The notes below the pieces were generated by a model. It ran no database searches and was not told the origin of the DNA. It saw nothing but the letters and a program-made list of their open reading frames with translations. The position numbers and the translations under genes are program-made. Below, piece by piece: positions 40,784-49,063 of a stretch of 64,000 nt of DNA. Source of the stretch: DASSUW01 sp963844405 (GTDB lineage: Bacteria; Actinomycetota; Thermoleophilia; Solirubrobacterales; Solirubrobacteraceae); NCBI GenBank assembly GCA_963844405.1, contig CAWJNZ010000008.1, positions 186,001-250,000 of the forward strand, in the 5' to 3' direction. The number at the start of each line of letters is the position of its first letter. Within the stretch, counting starts at the first letter, position 1.

Positions 40784-42246
40784 ATCGCCATCGCGACGTA
40801 CTTGATGTCCAGGTACTCCTCGATGCCCTCGGGGCCGCCCTCGCGGCCGAAGCCGGACTGCTTGACGCCCCCGAACGGCGCCGCCGGATTGGACACCATG
40901 CCCTGGTTCAGGCCGACCATGCCGGTGTCGAGCTTCTCGACCACGCGGAAGGCGCGCTTGATGTCGCGCGTGTAGACGTACGCGACCAGCCCGTACTCGG
41001 TGTCGTTGGCGGCGGCGATCGCCGCGTCCTCGTCGTCGAAGCCGATGACCGGGGCGACCGGCCCGAAGATCTCCTCCTTCAAGAGGTTGGCGTCGGAGGA
41101 CACGCCGCCGAGCACCGTCGGCTCGTAGAAGTAGCCGGCGCCGGCGCCCTCGCGGCCGCCGACCAGCACCTGCGCGCCCTTGCCGGTCGCGTCCTCGACC
41201 AGCTCGGCGACCTTGCCGCGCTGCGTCGCGTCGATCAGCGGACCGACCTTGACGTCCTCCTCGGTGCCGCGCCCGACCTTCATCTCGCCGAGCTTGCCGG
41301 CCAGCTTCTCGGCGAACTCCTCGGCCACCTTGTCGGCGACGTGGAAGCGGTTGGCCGCCGTGCAGGCCTCGCCGATGTTGCGCATCTTGGCGATCACCGC
41401 GCCCTCGACCGCGGCGTCCACGTCGGCGTCGGGGAAGACGATGAACGGCGCGTTGCCGCCGAGCTCCATCGAGGTCCGCAGCAGGTTCGCCGCCGACTGC
41501 TCGACGAGCTTCTTGCCCACCTCGGTCGAGCCCGTGAAGGTGAGCTTGCGCAGCCGCGGGTCGGAGATGATCGGCTTCGAGACCTCCGAGCTCGAGCTCG
41601 AGGTGATGACGTTGAGCACGCCGGCCGGCAGCCCGGCCTTCTCGAACAGCTCGGCCAGCGCCAGCATCGACAGCGGCGTCTGCTGGGCCGGCTTGATGAC
41701 CATCGTGCAGCCGGCGGCGACGGCCGGGCCGATCTTGCGCGTGCCCATGGCGGCCGGGAAGTTCCACGGCGTGATCGCGTACGTGGGCCCGACCGGCTGC
41801 TTCATCGTGATCAGCCGCCCGACGCCGTTGGGCGCCTTCGCGTAGCGCCCCTCGATCCGCACCGCCTCCTCGGAGAACCAGCGCAGGAACTCGGCGGCGT
41901 AGGCGATCTCGGCCTTCGATTCGGCGATCGGCTTGCCCATCTCCAAGGTCATCAGCAGCGCCAGGTCGTCGGCGCGCTCCGTCATGGCCTCGAACACGCG
42001 GCGCAGGATCTCGCCGCGCTCGCGCGGAGGGTGCTGAGCCCAGTCCTCCTGCACGGCGACCGCCGCGTCGAGGGCGGCCTTGCCGTCGTCGGCCGTCGCG
42101 TCGGCGACCTCGACCAGCGTCTCGCCCGTCGACGGGTCCTCGACGGCGAGCGTCCCGCCGCCCGAGGCGTCCCGCCACTCGCCGCCGATGTACAGCTGCG
42201 CGGGGGCCTGCTCGACGACGGCGCTCTCCTTGTCGGCGGTGATCAC
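40780..42246 (-). CDS. gabD: NAD(P)-dependent succinate-semialdehyde dehydrogenase-like ALDH
   Basis: A 488-residue aldehyde dehydrogenase of the GabD branch, oxidising succinic semialdehyde (or a similar aldehyde) to the acid. Cofactor/active-site motifs are ITPWNFPAAM, KPAQQTPLS, FTGSTEVGKKL, the catalytic glutamate in MELGGNAPFIVF and the catalytic cysteine in NIGEACTAANRF. The C-terminal GGVKQSGFGREGGPEGIEEYL is the usual SSADH end. GTG start. The gene lies in a minus-strand row with the acetolactate synthase upstream and pdxH downstream. Confidence 0.88.
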   Translation of the reverse strand: MITADKESAVVEQAPAQLYIGGEWRDASGGGTLAVEDPSTGETLVEVADATADDGKAALDAAVAVQEDWAQHPPRERGEILRRVFEAMTERADDLALLMTLEMGKPIAESKAEIAYAAEFLRWFSEEAVRIEGRYAKAPNGVGRLITMKQPVGPTYAITPWNFPAAMGTRKIGPAVAAGCTMVIKPAQQTPLSMLALAELFEKAGLPAGVLNVITSSSSSEVSKPIISDPRLRKLTFTGSTEVGKKLVEQSAANLLRTSMELGGNAPFIVFPDADVDAAVEGAVIAKMRNIGEACTAANRFHVADKVAEEFAEKLAGKLGEMKVGRGTEEDVKVGPLIDATQRGKVAELVEDATGKGAQVLVGGREGAGAGYFYEPTVLGGVSSDANLLKEEIFGPVAPVIGFDDEDAAIAAANDTEYGLVAYVYTRDIKRAFRVVEKLDTGMVGLNQGMVSNPAAPFGGVKQSGFGREGGPEGIEEYLDIKYVAMAM

Positions 42247-42287
42247 AGAACGACTCCTCTCCAGTCAACGGCAACGGCATCGTGGCG

Positions 42288-43934
42288 CTACGCAGCCACG
42301 GTCTCCGTTCCTAGCTCTTCCGAGATGGCTACGTCGATCGAGTAGTCGATCGGGACGACGATCAGCGAGGGCAGGTCGAGGGTCAGCGCGTGCCGCAGGT
42401 GGCGGCCGAGGTCCTCGACGGCCTCGCAACGCCAGGCCGGCATGCCGAAGGCGTCGGCGAGGCGCACGAAGTCGGGGTTGGTGAAGTCGGTGCCGAAGTG
42501 GCGCCCGAAGCGCTTCTCCTGCTTCCAGACGATCGAGCCGTACTGGCCGTTCTCCCAGACGATGTTGACCACCGGCGTGCGCAGCCGCACGGCGGTCTCG
42601 AGCTCCTGGACGTTCATGAGGAAGCCGCCGTCGCCGCTGACCGTCACGACGTGGCGGTCGCGGTGGACGAGCTTGGCGGCGATCGCCGTCGGCAGCGCGA
42701 TCCCCATGCCGGCGAGGCCGTTGGCGATGAACACCGTCTCCGGCTCGTGGGCGGGGAACATGCGGGCGATCCACAGCTTGTGCAGCCCGACGTCGGAGAT
42801 GAGGATGTCGCGCGGGCCGAGCGCCTGGCGGATCTCCCACAGCACGCGCGGCGGCTGCATCGGGAAGGCGTCGTCGTCGCGCGCCGCCTCGAAGCGCCCG
42901 AGCACGATCTCGTTCAGCCGCGAGTCCTCGGCCGGTAAGCGCCGGTCGGACAGCGCCTCGGCGAGCCACGTGAGGATGTAGGCGAGGTCGCCGACCAGGT
43001 CGACCTCGGTCATGAAGTGCTCGTCGACCTCGGGCGCCACCGTGTCGATGCAGACGATCCGCTTGTCGCGCTTCGGGTTCCAGTTGGCCGGCGAGTGCTC
43101 GACGAGGTCGTAGCCGACGGTGATGACCACGTCGGCGTCCTCGAAGCCGGCCAGCGCGTAGTCGCGCGACTGGAGGCCGACGGTGCCGAGCGCTCGCGGG
43201 TCCTCGTAGTCGAGCGCGCCCTTGCCCATGAACGTCTCCGCCACGCCGATGCCGGTCGCGTAGGCGAAGGCGCGCAGCGCGGCGGCGGCGCCGGTGCGGA
43301 CGACGCCGTTGCCGGCCAGCACGATCGGGTTCTCGGCCTCGCGGATCGCGCTCTGGGCCGCCCGCAGCTCATCCGGGCTCGGCTCCGGCCGGCGGCGCGC
43401 CGTCCGCACGGGCAGCGGCTCGGCGTCGACCTCGTCGGCCATGACGTCCTCGGGCAGCTCGATGTGCGTCGGACCGGGCTTCTGCGCCTGGGCGACCTTG
43501 AACGCCTTACGGACGATCTCGGGGATCACGCGTGCCGAGTTGAGCCGGGCGTTGAACTTGGTGACGGGCCGCAGCATGTCGACGACGTCGATGTACTGGT
43601 GCGACTCCTTGTGCATGCGCTGGAGGTCGGCCTGGCCGGTGAGGGCGACCATCGGCGAGCGGTCGAGCCAGGCGTCGGCGATGCCGGTCATCAGGTTCGT
43701 CGCGCCCGGCCCGAGCGTGCCCAGGCAGACCCCCGCCGAACGGGTGAGGCGGCCGTACATGTCGGCCATGTACGCGCCACCCTGCTCGTGGCGGACCGGG
43801 ATGAACTCGATGCTCGATGCAGCGAGACTTTCATTGAGATCCAGCGTCTCCTCGCCCGGGATGCCGAATACGTACTCGACGCCCTCGGCCTCGAGGCACT
43901 CGACGAACAGATCTGACGCCTTGCGCTTGCTCAT
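42288..43934 (-). CDS. Acetolactate synthase-like ThDP enzyme (catabolic type)
   Basis: A 548-residue thiamine-diphosphate enzyme that would join two pyruvates to 2-acetolactate. Features: VEYVFGIPGEETLDL, the catalytic glutamate in PVRHEQGGAYMADMYGRLT, GPGATNLMTGIADAW, and the ThDP-magnesium motif GDGGFLMNVQELET…ENGQYGS. The FAD-binding stretch of anabolic IlvB is not evident and no small subunit (ilvN) lies next to it, so an AlsS-like role is preferred. ATG 43934 is chosen over the open frame upstream, which runs into the divergent gene. Confidence 0.85.
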   Translation of the reverse strand: MSKRKASDLFVECLEAEGVEYVFGIPGEETLDLNESLAASSIEFIPVRHEQGGAYMADMYGRLTRSAGVCLGTLGPGATNLMTGIADAWLDRSPMVALTGQADLQRMHKESHQYIDVVDMLRPVTKFNARLNSARVIPEIVRKAFKVAQAQKPGPTHIELPEDVMADEVDAEPLPVRTARRRPEPSPDELRAAQSAIREAENPIVLAGNGVVRTGAAAALRAFAYATGIGVAETFMGKGALDYEDPRALGTVGLQSRDYALAGFEDADVVITVGYDLVEHSPANWNPKRDKRIVCIDTVAPEVDEHFMTEVDLVGDLAYILTWLAEALSDRRLPAEDSRLNEIVLGRFEAARDDDAFPMQPPRVLWEIRQALGPRDILISDVGLHKLWIARMFPAHEPETVFIANGLAGMGIALPTAIAAKLVHRDRHVVTVSGDGGFLMNVQELETAVRLRTPVVNIVWENGQYGSIVWKQEKRFGRHFGTDFTNPDFVRLADAFGMPAWRCEAVEDLGRHLRHALTLDLPSLIVVPIDYSIDVAISEELGTETVAA

Positions 43935-43980
43935 CTCCGCAACTTCATACCAGTACCGGTGTCGGGCTACCCTGAACCCC

Positions 43981-45339
43981 TTGCTCCGGCTCGTATCCGT
44001 CACCCTGGCGGCCTTTGCGCTGCTCGCCGCGCCTTCGCTCGCCGCGAAGGACCGCTTCACGATCCGTGGGGCGGGCTTCGGGCACGGCGTGGGCATGAGC
44101 CAGTACGGGGCCTACGGCTTCGCCAAGCAGGGCCGGACCTACGACCAGATCCTGGGCCACTACTACAGCGGCACGCAGCTCGGCACGACCGCCGACAAGA
44201 CCGTGCGCGTGCTGGTCCAGTCGACGGGGACGGCGACGTTCAGCGGCGCTTCGCGGGCGGGGACGCGCTCGCTCGACCCCTCGCGCTCGTACCAGGTGCG
44301 CCGCCACGGGGCCACGCAGGTCGACCTGCTGTCGGCGACCGGCAGGCGGATCGCCACCTTCTCGGCGCCGCTGCAGGTCTCCGGCGACGTGGTCGCGCTC
44401 GGCGGCGTCGGCTCCTACCGCGGCGTGCTCGAGCTCCGGCCCGACACCTTCGGCGGCGTCAACGTGATCAACGCCGTCGCGCTGGAGGACTACGTCGCCG
44501 GCGTCGTCGCGCTCGAGTCGCCCTCCTCGTGGCCGGCCGAGGCTTTGAAGGCGCAGGCCGTGGCCGCCCGAACGTACGCGATCACCACGTCCAAGGCGGG
44601 CGCCGGCTTCGAGCACTACGCCGACACGCGCTCGCAGGTCTACGGCGGCGTGTCCGCGGAGACCGAGTCGACGAACGCGGCGGTCGCCGCCACGCGCGGC
44701 CAGGTCGTGACCTACGACGGGGAGCCTGTCGTCACCTTCTTCTTCTCCACCTCCGGCGGGCGGACCGAGAGCGTCGAGAACACGAACGTCGGCGCCGGGC
44801 CGCGGCCGTGGCTGAAGTCGGTCTCCGACCCGTACGACGACATCTCGCCCAAGCACCGCTGGGCGCCGACCAAGCTCACTCTGAGCGCCGCGGGCGCCAA
44901 GCTGAGCGGGCTGGTCAAGGGCCGCTTCAAGGGCATCGAGGTCACCAAGCGCGGCCGCTCGCCGCGGATCGTCAGCGCCGACATCATCGGCAGCGGCGGT
45001 CGCACGACGGTCGACGGCGCCACGCTCCGCGCGCGGCTCGGCCTGCTCGACACCTGGGCCTACTTCACCTCGATCGCCACCCGCAAGACGTCGCCGACCG
45101 GCGGCGCGACGCCCACCCTCACCGCCGGCCCGCGCCCCCACGCGGCGCTCGCCGGCTCCGTGATCCCGGCCCGCGAGGGCGCCGAGGTCCAGATCCAGCG
45201 GCTCGACAACGGCCGCTGGACGCGCGTCGCCTCCACGGCCGTGCGGGCGGGCGGCACCTACCGCGCCGCCGTGCCGAGCGCCGGCACCTACCGCGCGGTC
45301 TTCTCGGGCGACGCGGGCCCGGCCGTGCGGGTGCGCTGA
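43981..45339 (+). CDS. Exported SpoIID/LytB-domain protein
   Basis: A 452-residue secreted protein. TTG start, signal peptide (LLRLVSVTLAAFALLAAPSLA), then FTIRGAGFGHGVGMSQYGAYGFAKQG, the usual opening of SpoIID-domain proteins, and the SpoIID core VALEDYVAGVVALESPSSWPAEALKAQAVAARTYA…FFFSTSGGRTES. SpoIID is a peptidoglycan lytic transglycosylase; in non-sporulators such proteins act in wall remodelling. TACCCT stands 7 nt before the TTG, suggesting a leaderless transcript. The stop codon lies in the outer arm of palindromic repeat copy B. Confidence 0.85.
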   Translation: MLRLVSVTLAAFALLAAPSLAAKDRFTIRGAGFGHGVGMSQYGAYGFAKQGRTYDQILGHYYSGTQLGTTADKTVRVLVQSTGTATFSGASRAGTRSLDPSRSYQVRRHGATQVDLLSATGRRIATFSAPLQVSGDVVALGGVGSYRGVLELRPDTFGGVNVINAVALEDYVAGVVALESPSSWPAEALKAQAVAARTYAITTSKAGAGFEHYADTRSQVYGGVSAETESTNAAVAATRGQVVTYDGEPVVTFFFSTSGGRTESVENTNVGAGPRPWLKSVSDPYDDISPKHRWAPTKLTLSAAGAKLSGLVKGRFKGIEVTKRGRSPRIVSADIIGSGGRTTVDGATLRARLGLLDTWAYFTSIATRKTSPTGGATPTLTAGPRPHAALAGSVIPAREGAEVQIQRLDNGRWTRVASTAVRAGGTYRAAVPSAGTYRAVFSGDAGPAVRVR

Positions 45340-45472
45340 ACTGCGGCTGGGTAGGGCGGCGCCGGATCGGCGCGCCACGCGGGCGCGTGGCGCCTTCACG
45401 TCGCTATTCGACGTCAAAGCGCCACGAACCTGTCCGATCGGCCGATCCCGCTGCCCTCAATGCCGAAGTTCG
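45338..45472. repeat. Interspersed palindromic element, copy B (135 bp)
   Basis: The left arm begins GAACTGCGGCTGGGTAGGG; the right arm ends TGCCGAAGTTCG. The centre (45389-45423) has arms GGCGCCTTCACGTCG and CGACGTCAAAGCGCC around the loop CTATT, the reverse complement of copy C's loop AATAG, so B and C are in opposite orientation. An extra hairpin, GCGCCACGC/GCGTGGCGC, lies left of the centre. The element fills the whole gap between the convergent SpoIID and MaoC genes and contains most of the SpoIID stop codon. Confidence 0.85.
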
Positions 45473-45477
45473 CACCC

Positions 45478-45936
45478 TCAGCCCGCGGTGTAGACCCGAG
45501 CCAGCGTCTGCGCGACGCAGGCGGGCTTCTCGCCACCCTCGACCTCGAAGGTGAGCTCGAGCATGATCTGCGCCCCGCCGGGGATCTCCTCCAGCGAGGC
45601 GAGCTTGACGTGTGCGCGGACGCGCGAGCCGACCGGCACCGGCGCCGGGAAGCGGACCTTGTTGAGGCCGTAGTTGATCGCGAACGCGAAGCCCTCGAGC
45701 GACATCACCTGCTCGGTGAGCATCGGGGCGAGCGAGAGCGTGTAGTAGCCGTGCGCGATCGTGCCGCCGAACGGCGTGTCCTTGGCGCGCTCGACGTCGA
45801 CGTGGATCCACTGGTGGTCACCGGTCACGTCGGCGAAGTCGTCGATCGCGTCCTGCGTGACCTCGTGCCACTCGGAGGTCCCGAGGAGCTCGCCCTCGGC
45901 CGCCTTCAGCTCGTCCAGCCCGGTGATCGTCTTCAT
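45478..45936 (-). CDS. MaoC-like (R)-specific enoyl-CoA hydratase
   Basis: A 152-residue hot-dog-fold hydratase. The catalytic motif D-x4-H is present as TGDHQWIHVDVERAKDTPFGGTIAHGYYTLSL, followed by the strand NYGLNKVRFPAPVPVGSRVRAH. Members hydrate enoyl-CoA esters in fatty-acid metabolism or related pathways. No Shine-Dalgarno; TATGGT stands 8 nt before the ATG. The gene 26 bp away is transcribed in the opposite direction. Confidence 0.9.
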   Translation of the reverse strand: MKTITGLDELKAAEGELLGTSEWHEVTQDAIDDFADVTGDHQWIHVDVERAKDTPFGGTIAHGYYTLSLAPMLTEQVMSLEGFAFAINYGLNKVRFPAPVPVGSRVRAHVKLASLEEIPGGAQIMLELTFEVEGGEKPACVAQTLARVYTAG

Positions 45937-45962
45937 GCGGCCGGACCATATCCTGAGGGCCG
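45937..45962. promoter_or_regulatory. 26-bp divergent leaderless promoter pair (MaoC / exonuclease)
   Basis: Leftward TATGGT (complement of 45945-45950) and rightward TATCCT (45949-45954) overlap by two bases, and each stands exactly 8 nt from its start codon (45936 and 45963). The layout is nearly mirror-symmetric and leaves no room for a leader or ribosome site. Confidence 0.55.
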
Positions 45963-46823
45963 ATGACGCGACCCCTGTTGGCGATCGACGGCCCGGCGGT
46001 CCTATACCGCGCGTTCTTCGCCCTTCCCGACTCGATCACCGACGACGAGGGCCACCCGGTCAACGCCCTGCTCGGCTCGGTCAACCAGACGCTGTGGTGC
46101 GTCGAGAAGTACGACCCGCGCGCCGTGGTGTGGTGCTTCGGCGCCGAGGCGGCCGACTACCGGGTGGAGGCCTTCCCCGCCTACCACGCCGACCGCCCGC
46201 CGATGCCCGACCCGCTCGAGTGGCAGTGGGAGCGCGCGGGCGAGCTCTACGAGGCGCTCGGCTGGTCGCTGCTCTCCAACGAGCAGCTGGAGGCCGACGA
46301 CCTGCTGCACTCGCTGGCCGAGGCGGAGACGGCGGCCGGCGGGAAGACGCTGATCCTCACCGGCGACCGCGACATGTTCCAGTGCGCGAGCGAGAGCGTC
46401 ACGGTGCTCATGCAGCGCACGGGCGGCGAGGGGCCGCAGGAGGTCGACGCCGACGGCGTGCGCGAGTGGTACGGGATCGACCCCGAGCAGGTGCCGGACT
46501 TCATCGCCCTGCGCGGCGACCCGTCGGACGGGCTGCCGGGCGCCAAGGGCATCGGGCCCAAGACGGCGGCCGACCTGCTGCGCCGCAAGGGCGATCTCGA
46601 CCACGTCATCCTCGGCGCCATCCGCGAGAAGCCGTCGGTCCGCCGCGCGCTGATCGAGCAGGCCGACGAGCTGCGCTCGTTCAAGGACATCGCCACGCTG
46701 CGGACGGTGCCGGTCGAGCTGCCGCCGGACCGGCCGACCGACTACGCCCGCGGCGCCGAGCTCGCCGCCCGCTACGGCATGGGGAGGCTGTCGAAGCGGC
46801 TCGCGGACGCGGCTCAGGCCTGA
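45963..46823 (+). CDS. 5'-3' exonuclease (PolA N-terminal-like)
   Basis: A 286-residue flap-endonuclease-family protein resembling the 5' nuclease domain of DNA polymerase I without the polymerase. Acidic metal sites are seen in LLAIDGPAVLYRAFFALP, LEADDLLHSLAEAE and LTGDRDMFQ; the helix-3-turn-helix DNA clamp is DGLPGAKGIGPKTAADLL. Likely trims RNA primers or flaps in repair. The 3' end overlaps the convergent gene by 10 nt. Confidence 0.9.
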   Translation: MTRPLLAIDGPAVLYRAFFALPDSITDDEGHPVNALLGSVNQTLWCVEKYDPRAVVWCFGAEAADYRVEAFPAYHADRPPMPDPLEWQWERAGELYEALGWSLLSNEQLEADDLLHSLAEAETAAGGKTLILTGDRDMFQCASESVTVLMQRTGGEGPQEVDADGVREWYGIDPEQVPDFIALRGDPSDGLPGAKGIGPKTAADLLRRKGDLDHVILGAIREKPSVRRALIEQADELRSFKDIATLRTVPVELPPDRPTDYARGAELAARYGMGRLSKRLADAAQA

Positions 46824-47173
46824 GCGAGGTCCGCCACGAGCGCGCGCTCGGCGCGCTCGATCAGGTCCTCGGCGAGGTCGCCGCCCCAGTGGGCGACGCC
46901 GACGGAGGCGCCGGTCGCCTCGCGGACGCGCTGGACGACGCGGGCGCCGCCGGTGCGGTCGGTGTCGGGCAGCAGGGCGAGCAGGTCGCCGCCGTCCCAG
47001 TGGGCGAAGATGTCGGCGCCGCGGAGCACGCCGGCGAGCGCGTCGGGGTCGGCGCCGCGCACGAGCAGCACCACGAACTCGTGCCCGTAGCGCACGCCCG
47101 CGGCCACCATGCGCCGGAGCAGCCAGCGGCCGAGCGGCGCGGGGAGCGGGCCGATCAGATCGTCGAGGTCCAC
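46814..47173 (-). CDS. Truncated, degenerate GGDEF-fold protein
   Basis: 119 residues that follow the second half of a GGDEF domain: GADIFAHWDGGDLLALLPDTDRTG, then VVQRVREATGASVGVAHWGGD and EDLIERAERALV. The active-site loop reads DGGDL instead of GG(D/E)EF, and the first half of the domain with its GTP-binding aspartate is absent. It is unlikely to make c-di-GMP; it may bind nucleotide or partner proteins. GTG start, whose leader is unclear. Confidence 0.65.
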   Translation of the reverse strand: MDLDDLIGPLPAPLGRWLLRRMVAAGVRYGHEFVVLLVRGADPDALAGVLRGADIFAHWDGGDLLALLPDTDRTGGARVVQRVREATGASVGVAHWGGDLAEDLIERAERALVADLAQA

Positions 47174-47240
47174 GCCTCTATCAACGGCAAGTCAGGCCTC
47201 GAACTTGACCGCGTTGGCGCGTGATTCGTATTCGGGGCGC

Positions 47241-48320
47241 TCACGGGGTGAACTTGACGGTCACGACGTCGCCGTCGGCCATCGGGTAGTCGCGGCCCTC
47301 GAGCCGGAGCGTGCCGCGGTCGCGGGCCGCGGCGTAGCCGCCGGCGTCGACGAGCTCGCTCCACGCGATCACCTCGGCGCGCACGAACCCGCGCTGGATG
47401 TCGGAGTGGATCTCGCCCGCAGCCTGCCAGGCCGTCGAGCCGCGCCGGATGTGCCACGACTGCGCCGGCTTGCCCTCGCCGGCGGTGAAGAAGGCGAGCA
47501 GGTCGAGCAGGCCGAAGGCGCCGCGCACCACCCGCGTCAGCCCTGACTCGCCGACGCCCATCTCCTCGCGCATGATCGCCCCCTCCTCGTCGTCGAGCTC
47601 GGACAGCTCGGCCTCGATCCGCGAGGAGACGGCGACCGCCGCGGCGCCGTGGGCGGCAGCATGGTCGGCGATCGCCGACGGCACTGCGTCATCACCTTCA
47701 TCCACATTGGCCACGAACAGCACGGGCTTGCCGGTCAGCGGCGTCAGGTCGCGCAGCGCGTTCGGCGCCGCCTCCGGGACCGGCACCGTGCGCACCGGCT
47801 GGCCGGCGTTCAGCGCCTCGATCACGCGCTCGAGCCAGGCCTGCTCGGCGATCGCCACCTTGTCGCCGCTGCGCGCCGTCCGCACCACCCGCTGCATCCG
47901 CCGCTCGGCCTGCTCGAGGTCGGCGTACAGCAGCTCGGTCTCGATCGTCTCGATGTCGGCCGCCGGATCGACCCGCCCCTCGGGATGGATGACGTTCTCG
48001 TCCCCGTGCGCACGCACCACGTGCAGCAGCGCGTCGGTCTCGCGGATGTTGGCGAGGAACTTGTTGCCCAGCCCCTCGCCCTTGTGGGCGCCCGCGACCA
48101 ACCCCGCGATGTCGTGGAACTCGATCGTGTCCGGCACGATGTTCGATGCCCCCACGGTCGCCGCCACCGCGTCGAGCCGCTCGTCGGCCACCGGCACGAC
48201 CGCCACGTTCGGCTCGATCGTCGTGAACGGGTAGTTCGCCGCCTCCGCGCCCGCCCGCGAGAGGGCGTTGAAGAGCGAGGACTTGCCCGCGTTGGGCATG
48301 CCGACGATGCCGACCTTCAT
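47241..48320 (-). CDS. ychF: Redox-regulated ATPase YchF (Obg family)
   Basis: P-loop ATPase of the Obg/OLA1 family, ribosome-associated and linked to stress response. 359 residues: G1 GMPNAGKSS (7-15), G3 region FHDIAGLVAGAHKGEGLGNKFL, the altered G4 motif NVDEGD which explains ATP rather than GTP preference, a coiled central domain, and the C-terminal TGS domain ending MADGDVVTVKF. The ATG overlaps the PAP2 stop codon (ATGA). Last gene of the chain mce, 79-aa gene, PAP2, ychF. Confidence 0.95.
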   Translation of the reverse strand: MKVGIVGMPNAGKSSLFNALSRAGAEAANYPFTTIEPNVAVVPVADERLDAVAATVGASNIVPDTIEFHDIAGLVAGAHKGEGLGNKFLANIRETDALLHVVRAHGDENVIHPEGRVDPAADIETIETELLYADLEQAERRMQRVVRTARSGDKVAIAEQAWLERVIEALNAGQPVRTVPVPEAAPNALRDLTPLTGKPVLFVANVDEGDDAVPSAIADHAAAHGAAAVAVSSRIEAELSELDDEEGAIMREEMGVGESGLTRVVRGAFGLLDLLAFFTAGEGKPAQSWHIRRGSTAWQAAGEIHSDIQRGFVRAEVIAWSELVDAGGYAAARDRGTLRLEGRDYPMADGDVVTVKFTP

Positions 48321-48820
48321 CGCCCCAGGCTTCCCAGAGCCGTGCCGAGCGCCGCCCCCGCCGCCACGTCCGACGGGTAGTGCACGCCCAGGTACAACCG
48401 CGAGAAGGCCATCGCGGCGGCCGCCCCCAGCAGCGGCCCGCGCGGCAGCAGCCGCCCGTAGGCCTGCGCGGCGGCGAACGACGACGTCGAGTGCGACGAG
48501 GGGAACGAGAGGCCGGTCGGCGTCGCCATCAGGTGCGGCAGGTCCTCGATCACCGGCCGCTTGCGCCCGATCGCCAGCTTGATCGAGGTCGAGATGAGGT
48601 ACGCCGCGCCCACGCACACCGTGGCCCGCAGCCAGCGCCTGCGCCGCTCCGCGTCGGCCGCGCAACCGAGCAGGCCGAGCACGAGCCACACCGCCCCGTG
48701 CTCGCCCAGCCGCGAGTAGCGCCGCACCCAGCGCACGCGCTGCGGCGCGTGGGCGAGCGACCGGATCCGCCGATAGACCGCGAGGTCGGCGGCGTTGAAG
48801 GCGACGCGGAGGCGCTGCAC
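48317..48820 (-). CDS. PAP2-family membrane phosphatase
   Basis: A 167-residue type-2 phosphatidic-acid-phosphatase-like enzyme. All three catalytic motifs are present: KLAIGRKRP, PSSHS (in FPSSHSTSSF) and SRLYLGVHYPSDV. Four to five membrane spans place the active site outside. Substrates of the family include undecaprenyl pyrophosphate and phosphatidylglycerol phosphate. Separated by 3 nt from the upstream 79-aa gene and overlapping ychF. Confidence 0.9.
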   Translation of the reverse strand: MQRLRVAFNAADLAVYRRIRSLAHAPQRVRWVRRYSRLGEHGAVWLVLGLLGCAADAERRRRWLRATVCVGAAYLISTSIKLAIGRKRPVIEDLPHLMATPTGLSFPSSHSTSSFAAAQAYGRLLPRGPLLGAAAAMAFSRLYLGVHYPSDVAAGAALGTALGSLGR

Positions 48821-48823
48821 CGG

Positions 48824-49063
48824 CTAGAAGCCGACGCGGTGCTCGCCCGACTCGACGCGCAGGTAGGCGACCTGCCCGAGGTCGACCAGCACGGCGCCGT
48901 CGGTCGCCTCGACCTCGTACCAGCGCTCCCGGCCCTCCTGGAGCGCCTGGCGCAGGGCCGCGAGCTGCTCGTCCGCGATCCGCAGCGACAGGATCTGGCC
49001 GCTGCCGGTGAAGCCGAGCGCGGCGCGCCGGAAGCTGGGAGGAGTGGACGTCGGATCAGTCAT
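48824..49063 (-). CDS. Small conserved-looking protein (79 aa) in the mce-ychF operon
   Basis: A 79-residue soluble protein with alternating beta and helical segments (GSGQILSLRIADEQLAALRQALQEG, WYEVEATDGAVLVDLGQVAYLRVES). Start ATG 49063 overlaps the epimerase stop (ATGA), and its stop is 3 nt from the PAP2 start, so it is embedded in an operon. The strands near the end resemble a small Sm-like or PH-like barrel, but no family can be named. Confidence 0.65.
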   Translation of the reverse strand: MTDPTSTPPSFRRAALGFTGSGQILSLRIADEQLAALRQALQEGRERWYEVEATDGAVLVDLGQVAYLRVESGEHRVGF

